Source: Rhodospirillales bacterium RIFCSPLOWO2_12_FULL_67_15 (lineage in GTDB: Bacteria; Pseudomonadota; Alphaproteobacteria; Rhodospirillales; 2-12-FULL-67-15). Taken from it: a DNA stretch of 10,836 nt. Numbering within the stretch: the first letter of the stretch is position 1; the number at the start of each line of letters is the position of its first letter. Location: the NCBI GenBank assembly GCA_001830475.1, contig MIAC01000130.1, positions 1,095-11,930 on the forward strand, given 5' to 3'. Shown piece after piece: positions 1 to 6,841 of this stretch. The translations under genes and the position numbers were made by a program. A model generated the notes under the pieces. That model was not told the origin of the DNA. It saw only the letters and a list, made by a program, of their open reading frames with translations, and made no database searches.

Positions 1-129
1 GAAAGCGTCAACAAGCAACTCGGCCGCTGGCGGCGCCAGGGCCTGATCGCCGTCGACCGCCGCACCATCGTCATCCGCGACCTCGGCCTTTTCCGCCACA
101 TGGCCGAGCCGGCGCCGGCGATCAACTGA
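1..129 (+). CDS. Crp/Fnr-family transcriptional regulator, C-terminal fragment (5' end outside window)
   Basis: The window opens inside this gene. The visible 42 residues, ESVNKQLGRWRRQGLIAVDR onward, read into a TGA at 127-129. The stretch S-V-N-K-Q-L-x-x-W-x-x-x-G-L-I is the usual DNA-recognition helix and wing entry of the Crp-type winged helix-turn-helix, followed by the R-x-I-x-I-x-D beta hairpin that normally closes such proteins. In this family the missing N-terminal part is a cyclic-nucleotide-binding-like sensor domain. The ligand and targets cannot be told from the fragment. It is convergent with the minus-strand operon and separated from it only by the palindrome at 133-172. Confidence 0.75.
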   Translation, partial: ESVNKQLGRWRRQGLIAVDRRTIVIRDLGLFRHMAEPAPAIN

Positions 130-132
130 GCT

Positions 133-172
133 TTAGAGCATGATCTTCCCATATGGGAAGATCATGCTCTAA
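133..172. repeat. Perfect 40-bp palindrome between convergent genes (possible bidirectional terminator or repetitive palindromic element)
   Basis: Positions 133-150 read TTAGAGCATGATCTTCCC, and 155-172 are the exact reverse complement. The central ATAT is itself self-complementary, so all 40 bp are palindromic without a mismatch. It lies 4 bp after the Crp-type stop codon. Its right end supplies the TAG stop (169-171) of the minus-strand RNA methyltransferase. A transcript from either strand could form an 18-bp stem. There is no T-tract after either arm, so it is not a classical intrinsic terminator, although the position suits a convergent-gene terminator. The AGAGCATGATC ends resemble, from memory, intergenic palindromes that recur in many alphaproteobacterial genomes; this was not checked by search. 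Confidence 0.8.
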
Positions 173-1518
173 CGGCCGCGCCGGGGAAGCTTTGCCCGCG
201 CGAACACCGCCACCAGCTCCAGATGCGCCGAATGGAGGAACTGGTCCACCGGCGTCACGTATTCCAGCGTCCAGCCGCCGCCGCCGAGGATGCGGGCATC
301 GCGCGCGAAGGTGGCCGGGTTGCACGAGACCATGACCACGCGGCTTGGTCCTTCGGCGCGGGCGAGGATTTCGGCTTGCGCCTTGGCCCCGGTGCGGGGC
401 GGATCGAGGACCACCGCGTCGAATGCGGCAATCTCTTCGGACAAGAGCGGACGGCGGTCCAAATCACGGGTTTCGACCGATAGCTTGCCCGAGAGGCCGG
501 CGCGGTTCGCGGCTTGGCGGAGCGCGTCCGCGAGCGCGGGATCGCGCTCGAACGCGGCGAGCTTCCAGCGCGCCTCGCGGCCCCAGGCGCCGGCGAGGGC
601 GAACGCCAACGTGCCGATCCCGGCGAAGAGGTCGGCGACGCGGGCCGCTTTCCCCATTCCTTCCGTCACCAGCCGTTGCAACGTCGCCTCGCCCCAGGCG
701 CTCGGCTGGAGAAATCCGCCCGGGGGAAAGTCCACGGTCGCGCCGGCGAAGGAAACCCGGCACGGCTCGCGTTGGACGATGGCATCGGGCGCGGCGTTTT
801 CGTGTTTCACCCCGCGCCAGGAAACGCGGGCGATGCGGTGCGCCTGGGCGACGGCGGCGATGCGCTCGCGCGCCGCGCGCCCGGGCGGGCGCGGGCCGAC
901 GATCAGGATGTCCACGGAGCCGGCAAGATCCGTCACCGCCGCCTGGCCGCGTTCGTTATCGGCGAGAAAGGCCCCCATCAACTCCGGCAAGAGGCCAATC
1001 AGGCGGTTCAGCGCCGGAGTGAGCAACAGGCAGCGGCCGATGGGAACGATTTTGCGCGTGGCGCGGGCGTTGAACCCGACCGCGACCGCGCCGTCGCCAC
1101 GCTCGGCGGCGAACACGGCGCGCCGGCGCTGCGCCGCAGGATCGCCGGGCGCGGGCGCCTGCATCGGCCGGATTTCCGCCGCGAAGTCGTGGCGGGCAAG
1201 CGCCGCGCCGACGAGCCCCTCCTTCCAGCGGGAATAGACTTCGGGCGCCAGGTGTTGCACCGCGCAGCCGCCGCACGCGCCAAAATAGGGACACGGCGGC
1301 GGGCGCCGGGTTTCGCCCGCCCGCACCAGCGTCATCAGGCGGCCGGCAACGCCGTCGCCGCGCGATCCCCCGATCAGAACGTCGGCGACATCGCCGGGCG
1401 CCGCGAGCGGGATATAGACGGGGATGCCATGGTGTCTTCCGATCCCGTCGCCGAGGCCGCCCAAGCCTTCGATGGTCAGGCGAACGATATCGCCGGCGAG
1501 AGTCTTGCCGCCGCTCAC
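169..1518 (-). CDS. TRAM-domain Fe-S class I SAM-dependent RNA (uracil-C5)-methyltransferase, RlmD/RumA-like
   Basis: A 449-residue member of the TrmA/RlmC/RlmD family (COG2265), which makes 5-methyluridine in rRNA or tRNA. A TRAM RNA-binding domain spans residues about 8-62. Four cysteines in the [4Fe-4S] arrangement follow: C76, C82 and C85 (CPYFGACGGC) and C163. The SAM-binding motif DLFAGIGT is at 296-303 and LDPPRTG at 371-377. The nucleophile is C399 in VSCNP, and the general-base glutamate is E434 in AHLE. TRAM plus Fe-S favours RlmD (23S U1939) over RlmC, but the exact base is unproven. The start is GTG at 1518-1516, overlapping the previous gene's stop as GTGA. The open frame runs on to 2052, but that extension lies inside the lipoprotein gene and has no domain. 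It is the last gene of the operon, and its TAG stop falls inside the 133-172 palindrome. Confidence 0.88.
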   Translation of the reverse strand: MSGGKTLAGDIVRLTIEGLGGLGDGIGRHHGIPVYIPLAAPGDVADVLIGGSRGDGVAGRLMTLVRAGETRRPPPCPYFGACGGCAVQHLAPEVYSRWKEGLVGAALARHDFAAEIRPMQAPAPGDPAAQRRRAVFAAERGDGAVAVGFNARATRKIVPIGRCLLLTPALNRLIGLLPELMGAFLADNERGQAAVTDLAGSVDILIVGPRPPGRAARERIAAVAQAHRIARVSWRGVKHENAAPDAIVQREPCRVSFAGATVDFPPGGFLQPSAWGEATLQRLVTEGMGKAARVADLFAGIGTLAFALAGAWGREARWKLAAFERDPALADALRQAANRAGLSGKLSVETRDLDRRPLLSEEIAAFDAVVLDPPRTGAKAQAEILARAEGPSRVVMVSCNPATFARDARILGGGGWTLEYVTPVDQFLHSAHLELVAVFARAKLPRRGR

Positions 1519-2114
1519 TTGCGCGCGAGATCGGCGGCGAACTTGGCGTAGGCCGCATCGAGGGCCTTGTTCAGCGCCCTGACCGCCGCCTCGACCGAAT
1601 TGTTCTCGGCGGCGACTTCCATCTTGTAAACGTCGAGGAAGACGAGTTTGCCGTCGGCGCGGCGCACTCCGAGTTCGAGTTCGAGCACGCCCTGGGGCGC
1701 GGCGCCGTCGATCTTCTCGAGCCGGATGATCCGCCCGGTGAGGACGTAGTCGGCGGGAATGCGCACCTCCGGCGTGGTCACCGTGTCGGCGAATTTTCCG
1801 GCGCGGAGAAACGCGACCAGCTGGTCGCGGAGCAGGACCGTCGGCGGCTCGATCCAGAAGTGATAGTTGTATTCCCGGACGCGATGGGGCTGGTTCGGCT
1901 CGGAGTAGACGATCGGCCGGCCGGCGACGAGCCCGTCGGCGACGAAGCGATTGACCTCGATCGTGCCCTTGAAGACGGGCGCGGGCCGCGGCGCGGGCGA
2001 GGCGACTTGCAGGCGGTAGTAGCTGTCGCTCGGCACTTCGGGTTGGGCGCACGCGGCGAGCGCGAGCGCCAACGCCAACGTCGCGGCCGCAGCCGGTCGA
2101 GTCAGGTCTTTCAT
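1515..2114 (-). CDS. ABC-type transport auxiliary lipoprotein (ABC_trans_aux family, PqiC/LinN-like)
   Basis: A 199-residue predicted lipoprotein. The N-terminus has a short basic start, an Ala/Leu-rich hydrophobic stretch and a lipobox ending ALAAC, with C22 as the lipidated residue. The mature part begins with an S-Y-Y-R-L-x-V motif (residues 31-37), as in PF03886-type auxiliary lipoproteins of MCE transporters such as PqiC and LinN. These sit in the outer membrane or periplasm and are thought to receive or pass on the substrate. It follows the MCE gene by 31 bp, and AAGGGAG (2125-2131 on the minus strand) lies 10 nt before the ATG. Its TGA overlaps the GTG of the methyltransferase by 4 bp, so the two are probably translationally coupled. 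Family assignment is fairly secure; the substrate is unknown. Confidence 0.87.
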   Translation of the reverse strand: MKDLTRPAAAATLALALALAACAQPEVPSDSYYRLQVASPAPRPAPVFKGTIEVNRFVADGLVAGRPIVYSEPNQPHRVREYNYHFWIEPPTVLLRDQLVAFLRAGKFADTVTTPEVRIPADYVLTGRIIRLEKIDGAAPQGVLELELGVRRADGKLVFLDVYKMEVAAENNSVEAAVRALNKALDAAYAKFAADLARK

Positions 2115-2145
2115 CGTCGCGTCACTCCCTTGCGGCGCCCGGCGT

Positions 2146-3081
2146 TCAGCGCACCGGCGCGGTGTCCTTGGGCGGCGTGCCGCCCATCAACAGGCCCGGA
2201 TTCTGGCGGATCTGACGGCTGAATTCGAGCATATTGCGCGCCGCGCCTTCGAGGTTCTGGTTGATCGCCTCGACGTGGCGGGTGACCGATTCGACGACGT
2301 AGCGGATGTCGCCGCGATTGTCGGAAACGACACTGCGGGAGAGGGCCGCGAGTTGCTCCAGGTTCTTGGTCGCCTGATCGAGATTGGCGATGGTGCGGTC
2401 GAGCTTTTCGCGGTTCTCGGGCGAGAGCAGCTCGCTGATCTCATCGCTGTTCTTCTTCATCCGGTCGGTGAATTCCTGAACGTTCCCGGCGATGACCGGA
2501 ATCCGCGCGTTGATGTCCTCGACCATCGCCGCGGCGTTGCGCACCAGGTTCTTGCCGTCCTTGTCGAGGATGGCGAGAATCTCGGCGGCGATCTGGTTCA
2601 AGTTGGCGAGCAGCGGCTTGACGTTCTGCTCGGCGAGCACGCCGAGATCGCCCGCGACCGAGGACACCATGGCGAAAATATTGGCCGCCTCCTGGCTCCT
2701 GACCTGGCCGCCGGGCTTGAGGGCGTTCGCGCTCTTGCCCGCCTGGATGCTGATGGTGATCGCCGACAAGAGCCCCGGCGCGGCGATGGTCGCGACGCTG
2801 TCCTCGGGGATGCGCCAGCCCTGGCGGACCGCGAAGTTGACGCGAAAGCTCATGCCGCCCGCCTCGGGGACGGGGGTCACGGTTTCCACCTGGCCGACGG
2901 GATAGCCCTCGTACATGACCTGGGTCCCGAACTTGACGCCGGTGACGTTGCGATAGACGGCGTAGTAGTCCTCGGTCGCGCCGGTCCGCCCGCTCAAGAC
3001 CGCGACCGCAACCACCAATCCGACGACGGCGGCGATCACGAACAGGCCGACCGCGAAGTAGTTGAGACGGCTGCCTTTCAT
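2146..3081 (-). CDS. mlaD: MlaD/MCE-family substrate-binding protein of an ABC lipid transporter
   Basis: 311 residues: one N-terminal membrane anchor (about residues 7-29), then one MCE domain (about 39-116) with V-x-F-G-x-x-V-x-Y-E-G-Y-P-V-G-x-V near its start, then a long mostly helical tail (about 135-295) ending in a proline-rich tip. MCE proteins form periplasmic hexamers that carry phospholipids or other hydrophobic molecules between the inner-membrane permease and outer-membrane partners. The protein is much longer than E. coli MlaD (about 180 residues). The extra helical tail recalls MCE proteins such as LinM or plant TGD2, which span more of the periplasm. The ATG overlaps the ATPase stop as ATGA (3078-3081), with no separate Shine-Dalgarno sequence visible. 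The symbol is by family, not proven orthology. Confidence 0.9.
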   Translation of the reverse strand: MKGSRLNYFAVGLFVIAAVVGLVVAVAVLSGRTGATEDYYAVYRNVTGVKFGTQVMYEGYPVGQVETVTPVPEAGGMSFRVNFAVRQGWRIPEDSVATIAAPGLLSAITISIQAGKSANALKPGGQVRSQEAANIFAMVSSVAGDLGVLAEQNVKPLLANLNQIAAEILAILDKDGKNLVRNAAAMVEDINARIPVIAGNVQEFTDRMKKNSDEISELLSPENREKLDRTIANLDQATKNLEQLAALSRSVVSDNRGDIRYVVESVTRHVEAINQNLEGAARNMLEFSRQIRQNPGLLMGGTPPKDTAPVR

Positions 3082-3908
3082 AAGCTGGCCGCCCCGGGAA
3101 CGGTTTCGCCGGTGAGCCGGGTGAGATAGGCGTCGACGTCGAGGTCGGCGTCCTCGGGGCGCCGGTTGAGCAGGTTCTGAATCCGCTCGCTCGGGCTCGC
3201 CCGGAGCTCGTCCAACGTGCCGATGAACAGGATTTTGCCCTGATCGAGGACGGTGACGCGGTCGGCGATCTTGAACACGCTTTCGAGTTCGTGGGTGACT
3301 ACGACGACGCTCATACGCATGGCGTCGCGCAGGCGCAGGATCAGTTCGTCGAGCGCCGAGGAGACGACCGGGTCGAGCCCGGCCGAAGGCTCGTCGCAGA
3401 ACAGGATTTTGGGGTCCATGACGATCGCGCGGGCCATCGCCGCGCGCTTGATCATGCCGCCCGACAATTCCGACGGCATCAGGTTCTCGAACCCCGCCAG
3501 GCTGACGACTTCGAGCTTCATCCGCGCCATGATCTCCATGGTCTTGCGGTCGAGGTCGGTGTGCTCGTAGAGCGGCAGCATGATGTTTTCGCCGACCGTC
3601 ATCGAACTGAACAGCGCGCCGCCCTGAAAGGCGACGCCGGTATTGGTGCGCAACTCGACCAGCTCGCGCGTCCCGAGCCGGGCGATGTCCTCGCCGAGGA
3701 TGCGAATGGTGCCCGAGGTATGCCGTTCGAGCGCCATCAAGTGGCGCAGCAGCGTGCTCTTGCCCGAGCCGGAACCGCCCATGATCACCATGATCTCGCC
3801 CTCGCGCACGTCCAGGCTGACGCCCTTGAGGATCATGCGGCTGCCGTAGTGGGTGACGAGGTCCTCGACCTCGATCAGCTTATGGTCGGGATTGATGTTC
3901 GGATTCAC
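3078..3908 (-). CDS. mlaF: MlaF-type ABC transporter ATP-binding protein
   Basis: A 276-residue ATPase with all ABC motifs: Walker A GGSGSGKST (residues 44-52), Q-loop Q95, signature LSGGM (148-152), Walker B ILFCDEP (168-174) with catalytic E173, and switch H206 in VTHE. LSGGM-x-K-R with the downstream DPVVSSALDELI is typical of the Mla/Mce/TGD3 ATPase group (COG1127). The roughly 50-residue extension after the nucleotide-binding fold is also usual there; in E. coli MlaF the C-terminus contacts the STAS protein MlaB, so it could be the contact site for the STAS protein encoded upstream. The start is GTG at 3908-3906; the gap to the permease is 24 bp with only a weak GGAA. It overlaps the MCE gene by 4 bp. 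Confidence 0.93.
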   Translation of the reverse strand: MNPNINPDHKLIEVEDLVTHYGSRMILKGVSLDVREGEIMVIMGGSGSGKSTLLRHLMALERHTSGTIRILGEDIARLGTRELVELRTNTGVAFQGGALFSSMTVGENIMLPLYEHTDLDRKTMEIMARMKLEVVSLAGFENLMPSELSGGMIKRAAMARAIVMDPKILFCDEPSAGLDPVVSSALDELILRLRDAMRMSVVVVTHELESVFKIADRVTVLDQGKILFIGTLDELRASPSERIQNLLNRRPEDADLDVDAYLTRLTGETVPGAASL

Positions 3909-3932
3909 GGTGGGTTTCTTGTTCCGGAAGGT

Positions 3933-4748
3933 TCAGCGGGTCACGACGAAGGCGAAGATCATGTCGGTGACCACGATCGCGGAAATGGACTGGACCACGG
4001 CCCGGGTCGTCACCCGCCCGACCCCCTCGGCGCCGCCGGTCACCGCCGCCCCGTTGACGACGCCGATGACCGCGATCAGGACGGCGAAGATGGCGCTTTT
4101 CGAGAGGCCGTGCATGAGGTGGTCGGTGGTGAGGATTTCGCGGACCTCGTCGAAATAGGCCGCCATGGATATGCTGAGTTCGGCGTTGACGTAAAGGCCG
4201 GCGGCGAACAGCCCGACGATATCGCTGAAGAAGGTCAGGCACGGGACCATGATCACCGTGCCGAGCAGCGCCGGCACCACCAGGAACCGCACCGGATTGA
4301 TGCCCATGACGTAGAGGGCGTCGATCTCCTGGTTGATCTTCATGGTTCCGATCCGCGCCGCCAGCGCCGAGCCCGACCGCCCGGCGACCAGGATGCCGGT
4401 GATCAGCGGCGCGAATTCGCGGGTGATCGAGAGCGCGATCCCGATGGTCACGCGCGACTCCGCGCCGAAGATGCGGAGCGTATGGATGCCCTGGATCGCC
4501 AGCATGACGCCGATGGTCGCCGCCATCAGGGCGACGATCGGGATCGCGTGGATGCCGATTTCCATCATCTGCGCGAAGATCGACGGAAGCCGGACCGGCT
4601 GGCGCAGCCGGCGGCCCATCACCAGCCAATAGAGGCTTTCGAAGATCAGCGCGCCGCCGTTGCCGATCTCCTCGACCGCGGTGACGGTCGTGCGGCCGAT
4701 CTTTTCGATCGTGGCCGTAATGGAAGACGTCTGAGAGTTGCTGGCCAT
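3933..4748 (-). CDS. mlaE: MlaE-family ABC transporter permease
   Basis: A 271-residue inner-membrane permease (PF02405, COG0767). An amphipathic N-terminal part (about 1-60) precedes five or so hydrophobic segments, the first at about 66-87. The family signature I-T-R-E-F-A-P-L-I-T-G-I-L-V-A-G-R-S-G-S is at 108-127, followed by an E-I-D-A-L coupling segment at 141-145. As a dimer with two MlaF subunits it would power lipid or hydrophobic-solute movement through the MCE ring. The order permease-ATPase-MCE-lipoprotein is that of linKLMN of Sphingobium, a putative importer needed for gamma-HCH use, and of many Mla-like loci. The ATG lies 8 bp after the STAS stop; no clear Shine-Dalgarno sequence is visible, suggesting coupling to the STAS gene. 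Confidence 0.93.
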   Translation of the reverse strand: MASNSQTSSITATIEKIGRTTVTAVEEIGNGGALIFESLYWLVMGRRLRQPVRLPSIFAQMMEIGIHAIPIVALMAATIGVMLAIQGIHTLRIFGAESRVTIGIALSITREFAPLITGILVAGRSGSALAARIGTMKINQEIDALYVMGINPVRFLVVPALLGTVIMVPCLTFFSDIVGLFAAGLYVNAELSISMAAYFDEVREILTTDHLMHGLSKSAIFAVLIAVIGVVNGAAVTGGAEGVGRVTTRAVVQSISAIVVTDMIFAFVVTR

Positions 4749-4756
4749 GCGCGCGT

Positions 4757-5089
4757 TCAGCGGACCTTGGCGAGGCCTTCGGCCACGCTCGGGCAGATGG
4801 CGAAGACCTTGTCCATGCGCGCGAGGTTGAGGACGCGCAGCGCGCTTTCGCTCACCGCCGCGAGCACGAATTTGTGGCCGGACTTGCGCGCTTTCTGGAA
4901 CGCCTCGATCAGCGAGGCGACGCCGGAACTGTCGATGTAAAGAACCCCCGACAGGTCCACGACCATCGGCAGATTGCGCGTGACGGCATCGAGCAGGATC
5001 TTGCGCGCATCGGGCGAAGTCTTGAGATCGACGTCGCCCTCGAGCGCGACGACCAGCGCCCCGTTATCTTCCTTGATCTGGTGTTTCAT
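4757..5089 (-). CDS. STAS-domain protein (anti-sigma-factor-antagonist/MlaB-like)
   Basis: A 110-residue single STAS domain. It has E-G-D-V-D-L at 17-22, a central beta strand V-V-D-L-S-G (43-48), and the phospho-acceptor loop Y-I-D-S-S-G-V-A-S-L (51-60) with Ser54/Ser55. By analogy with SpoIIAA the second serine is the likely phosphorylation site. Such proteins switch partners according to phosphorylation. Two readings fit the context. It may be the antagonist of the upstream phosphatase/kinase protein, 15 bp away. Or it may be the MlaB-type subunit that binds the MlaF ATPase, since it precedes mlaE by only 8 bp. It could be both. The start is an ATG with a good GAAGGA Shine-Dalgarno sequence 6 nt upstream (5096-5101). 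Confidence 0.88.
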   Translation of the reverse strand: MKHQIKEDNGALVVALEGDVDLKTSPDARKILLDAVTRNLPMVVDLSGVLYIDSSGVASLIEAFQKARKSGHKFVLAAVSESALRVLNLARMDKVFAICPSVAEGLAKVR

Positions 5090-5095
5090 CGCCCG

Positions 5096-5101
5096 TCCTT
5101 C
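5096..5101 (-). promoter_or_regulatory. Strong Shine-Dalgarno sequence of the STAS gene
   Basis: On the minus strand GAAGGA sits 6 nt before the ATG at 5089-5087. It lies in the 15-bp gap after the TAA stop of the phosphatase/kinase gene. It is the clearest ribosome site among the operon junctions. The permease and MCE genes downstream lack one and the ATPase has only a weak GGAA, which suggests that the STAS protein may be made in excess over the kinase and the transporter subunits. Confidence 0.6.
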
Positions 5102-5104
5102 CCG

Positions 5105-6829
5105 TTACGCAATCCGCTTCCCCAAACGCAGCACGTTGCCGCCGGCGAGCGGCGGCTCGAGGAACGCGACTTCGTCCATTATCTCCCGGATTAGATGGGT
5201 GCCAAGCCCGCCGGGGCGGATATCTTCAAGATTTCTCGGGCGCACGGTCTTGGGATCGATGGTCGGAGCGAAGTCCTTGAGAAATATGATTAATTTGCCG
5301 CTTTCCCGGACGATTTCGACGACGATTTCGCCTTCCGGGAGATCCTTGTAGGCGTGACGGATGATGTTCTGGCAAGCCTCGTCGACCGCGAGCGTCACGT
5401 CCCGGGCGACGTGCTCGGAACAGCCGACCAGCCGGCTCGCTTCGCCGACCGCGGTCCGGATCAGGCGCAGCCGGTCGGCGACGGCCGGAACGTGCAGGCG
5501 GAGAACCGTGACCGGGGACGGATCGAACGCGGGCGGCGCGGGCGCCGGCCGGCTCGCGCGTTGCGCGGCGGCGGCGCGGTCGTCGACCGCGAGCAGGGTC
5601 ACGTCGTCGCGCAAGCTGGTCTGGGATTGGGTCAGCGCCTCGGCCACGCGCAAAAGCCGCCGGGGCACGGCCTCGGAAGCGTTCCGGGCCAAGAACTCCT
5701 TGAGGCCGGCAAGACCGAGTTCCTTGCCGGTTTCGAGATAGCCCTCGGTCACGCCGTCGGTGAAGGCATAAAGCGCCCCGCCGCCGAGCGGGACCGCAAT
5801 CTCGGGAAACGATTGCTCCGGCTCGCCGACGACGACCCCAACCGGGGGCATTTCCGCTTGAAACTCGGTGAACGAGCCGTCGGGAGCGTAGAGCTGGAGC
5901 GGCTCGTGGCCGGCGTTGCTGAAACGGGGGATCCCGGTCCGGGGATCGTAGATTCCGACCACCATGGTGATGAACATGCCGAGCGTCGCCGTTTCCGCGA
6001 TCTCGGCGTTGATCTGGGCGAGCAGGCGGCCCGGCTGGTGGATGGTCTTGCCGAGGCAGCGGAACAGGCTCGCCGCCTTGGCCATCAGGAGCGCCGCGTT
6101 CATGCCCTTGCCGGACACGTCGCCGAGGGCGAAGCAGATGCGCCCGTCGGCGAGGGGGAAGAAATCGAAGAAGTCGCCCGAAACCGTGCGCGCCGGACGA
6201 TTGATGCCGTGGACGGGAAAATCGTCCGCCTCCGCCTCGGGCAGGAGCGAGCGCTGGATTTCGGCGGCGAGTTCGAGCTCGCGGCGGACGCGCTCCTGTT
6301 CGACCAGCTTGGCCGCCATGCGCGCGTTCAGGATGGCGAGCGCGGCCGAAGACGCCAGCACCGCGAGCAGGTTCAGATCGTCGCCGTCGAACAGTCCGTC
6401 GCCGCCGCGCTTGTTGATCAATTGGATCGCGCCGATGCGCTCGTCCTTGACGCTGAGCGGCGCGCACAGGATTGAACGGGTGGTGAAGCCGGTCTTCTGG
6501 TCCACCGAGCGGTTGAACTGGGGGTCCCGGCTGACATCGCGGACGATTTCGCCGATATTGCGTTGGACCGCGCGCCCGGCGATGCCTTGATCGGCGGCGA
6601 TGGTGAGACCGACGATGTCCGTCGGCCCGACCGAGGCGTGGCAGCGCAGCGTCTTTCCCGCCGCTTCCAGCATGAAGAGCGAGCCGGCTTCGGCCCCGAC
6701 ATGGTCGGCGATGCGGCGGAGCGCGCTGGCGAGCGTGCGTTCGATATCGAGCGTCGAGACGAAGTCCCGGCCGAGCGCCGCCACAAGCTCCATCGCTTCA
6801 TCGCGGCTCGCCGCGCGCAGGGTCGTCAT
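5105..6829 (-). CDS. GAF - SpoIIE/PP2C phosphatase - RsbW-like kinase fusion (partner-switching regulator)
   Basis: A 574-residue protein with three domains in order. A GAF sensor spans about 25-170 and ends in a helix (172-195) entering the phosphatase. A SpoIIE/RsbU-type PP2C phosphatase spans about 200-416, with metal-site motifs S-G-D-F-F-D (217-222), L-G-D-V-S-G-K-G (235-242), F-T-D-G-V-T-E-G (356-363) and R-D-D-V-T-L-L-A-V (407-415). After a Pro/Ala linker (about 420-440) comes a GHKL kinase domain of the HATPase_c_2 (RsbW/SpoIIAB) type, about 440-574, with N-box D-E-A-C-Q-N-I-I-R-H-A-Y (483-494) and G-box P-G-G-L-G-T-H-L (539-546). It should both phosphorylate and dephosphorylate a STAS partner, most simply the next gene's product, under control of a GAF ligand. 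There is no membrane segment, so it is cytosolic. The ATG follows GCGGAAACG, a modest ribosome site. It opens the operon unless the small ORF at 6842-7051 is real. Confidence 0.9.
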   Translation of the reverse strand: MTTLRAASRDEAMELVAALGRDFVSTLDIERTLASALRRIADHVGAEAGSLFMLEAAGKTLRCHASVGPTDIVGLTIAADQGIAGRAVQRNIGEIVRDVSRDPQFNRSVDQKTGFTTRSILCAPLSVKDERIGAIQLINKRGGDGLFDGDDLNLLAVLASSAALAILNARMAAKLVEQERVRRELELAAEIQRSLLPEAEADDFPVHGINRPARTVSGDFFDFFPLADGRICFALGDVSGKGMNAALLMAKAASLFRCLGKTIHQPGRLLAQINAEIAETATLGMFITMVVGIYDPRTGIPRFSNAGHEPLQLYAPDGSFTEFQAEMPPVGVVVGEPEQSFPEIAVPLGGGALYAFTDGVTEGYLETGKELGLAGLKEFLARNASEAVPRRLLRVAEALTQSQTSLRDDVTLLAVDDRAAAAQRASRPAPAPPAFDPSPVTVLRLHVPAVADRLRLIRTAVGEASRLVGCSEHVARDVTLAVDEACQNIIRHAYKDLPEGEIVVEIVRESGKLIIFLKDFAPTIDPKTVRPRNLEDIRPGGLGTHLIREIMDEVAFLEPPLAGGNVLRLGKRIA

Positions 6830-6841
6830 CGTTTCCGCCGC

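Noticed and set aside
133..172. Classical Rho-independent terminator
   Set aside because: The stem is perfect but no run of T follows it on either strand, and the stem is not specially GC-rich. It is listed as a palindromic element with possible terminator function instead.
290..1551. Plus-strand open frames opposite the RNA methyltransferase
   Set aside because: They are low-complexity Arg/Ala/Pro translations with no motif, lying antisense to a gene with all its catalytic and Fe-S residues.
1519..2052. Upstream extension of the RNA methyltransferase frame to a 627-residue protein
   Set aside because: The added 178 residues are Arg-rich, show no domain, and run opposite in frame to the well-supported lipoprotein gene. 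The TRAM domain begins just after the GTG at 1518.
3291..4940. Long plus-strand open frame of 549 codons opposite mlaF and mlaE
   Set aside because: Its translation is full of His, Asp, Arg and Gly, as expected for the antisense of GC-rich genes, and it lies over two genes with complete motifs.
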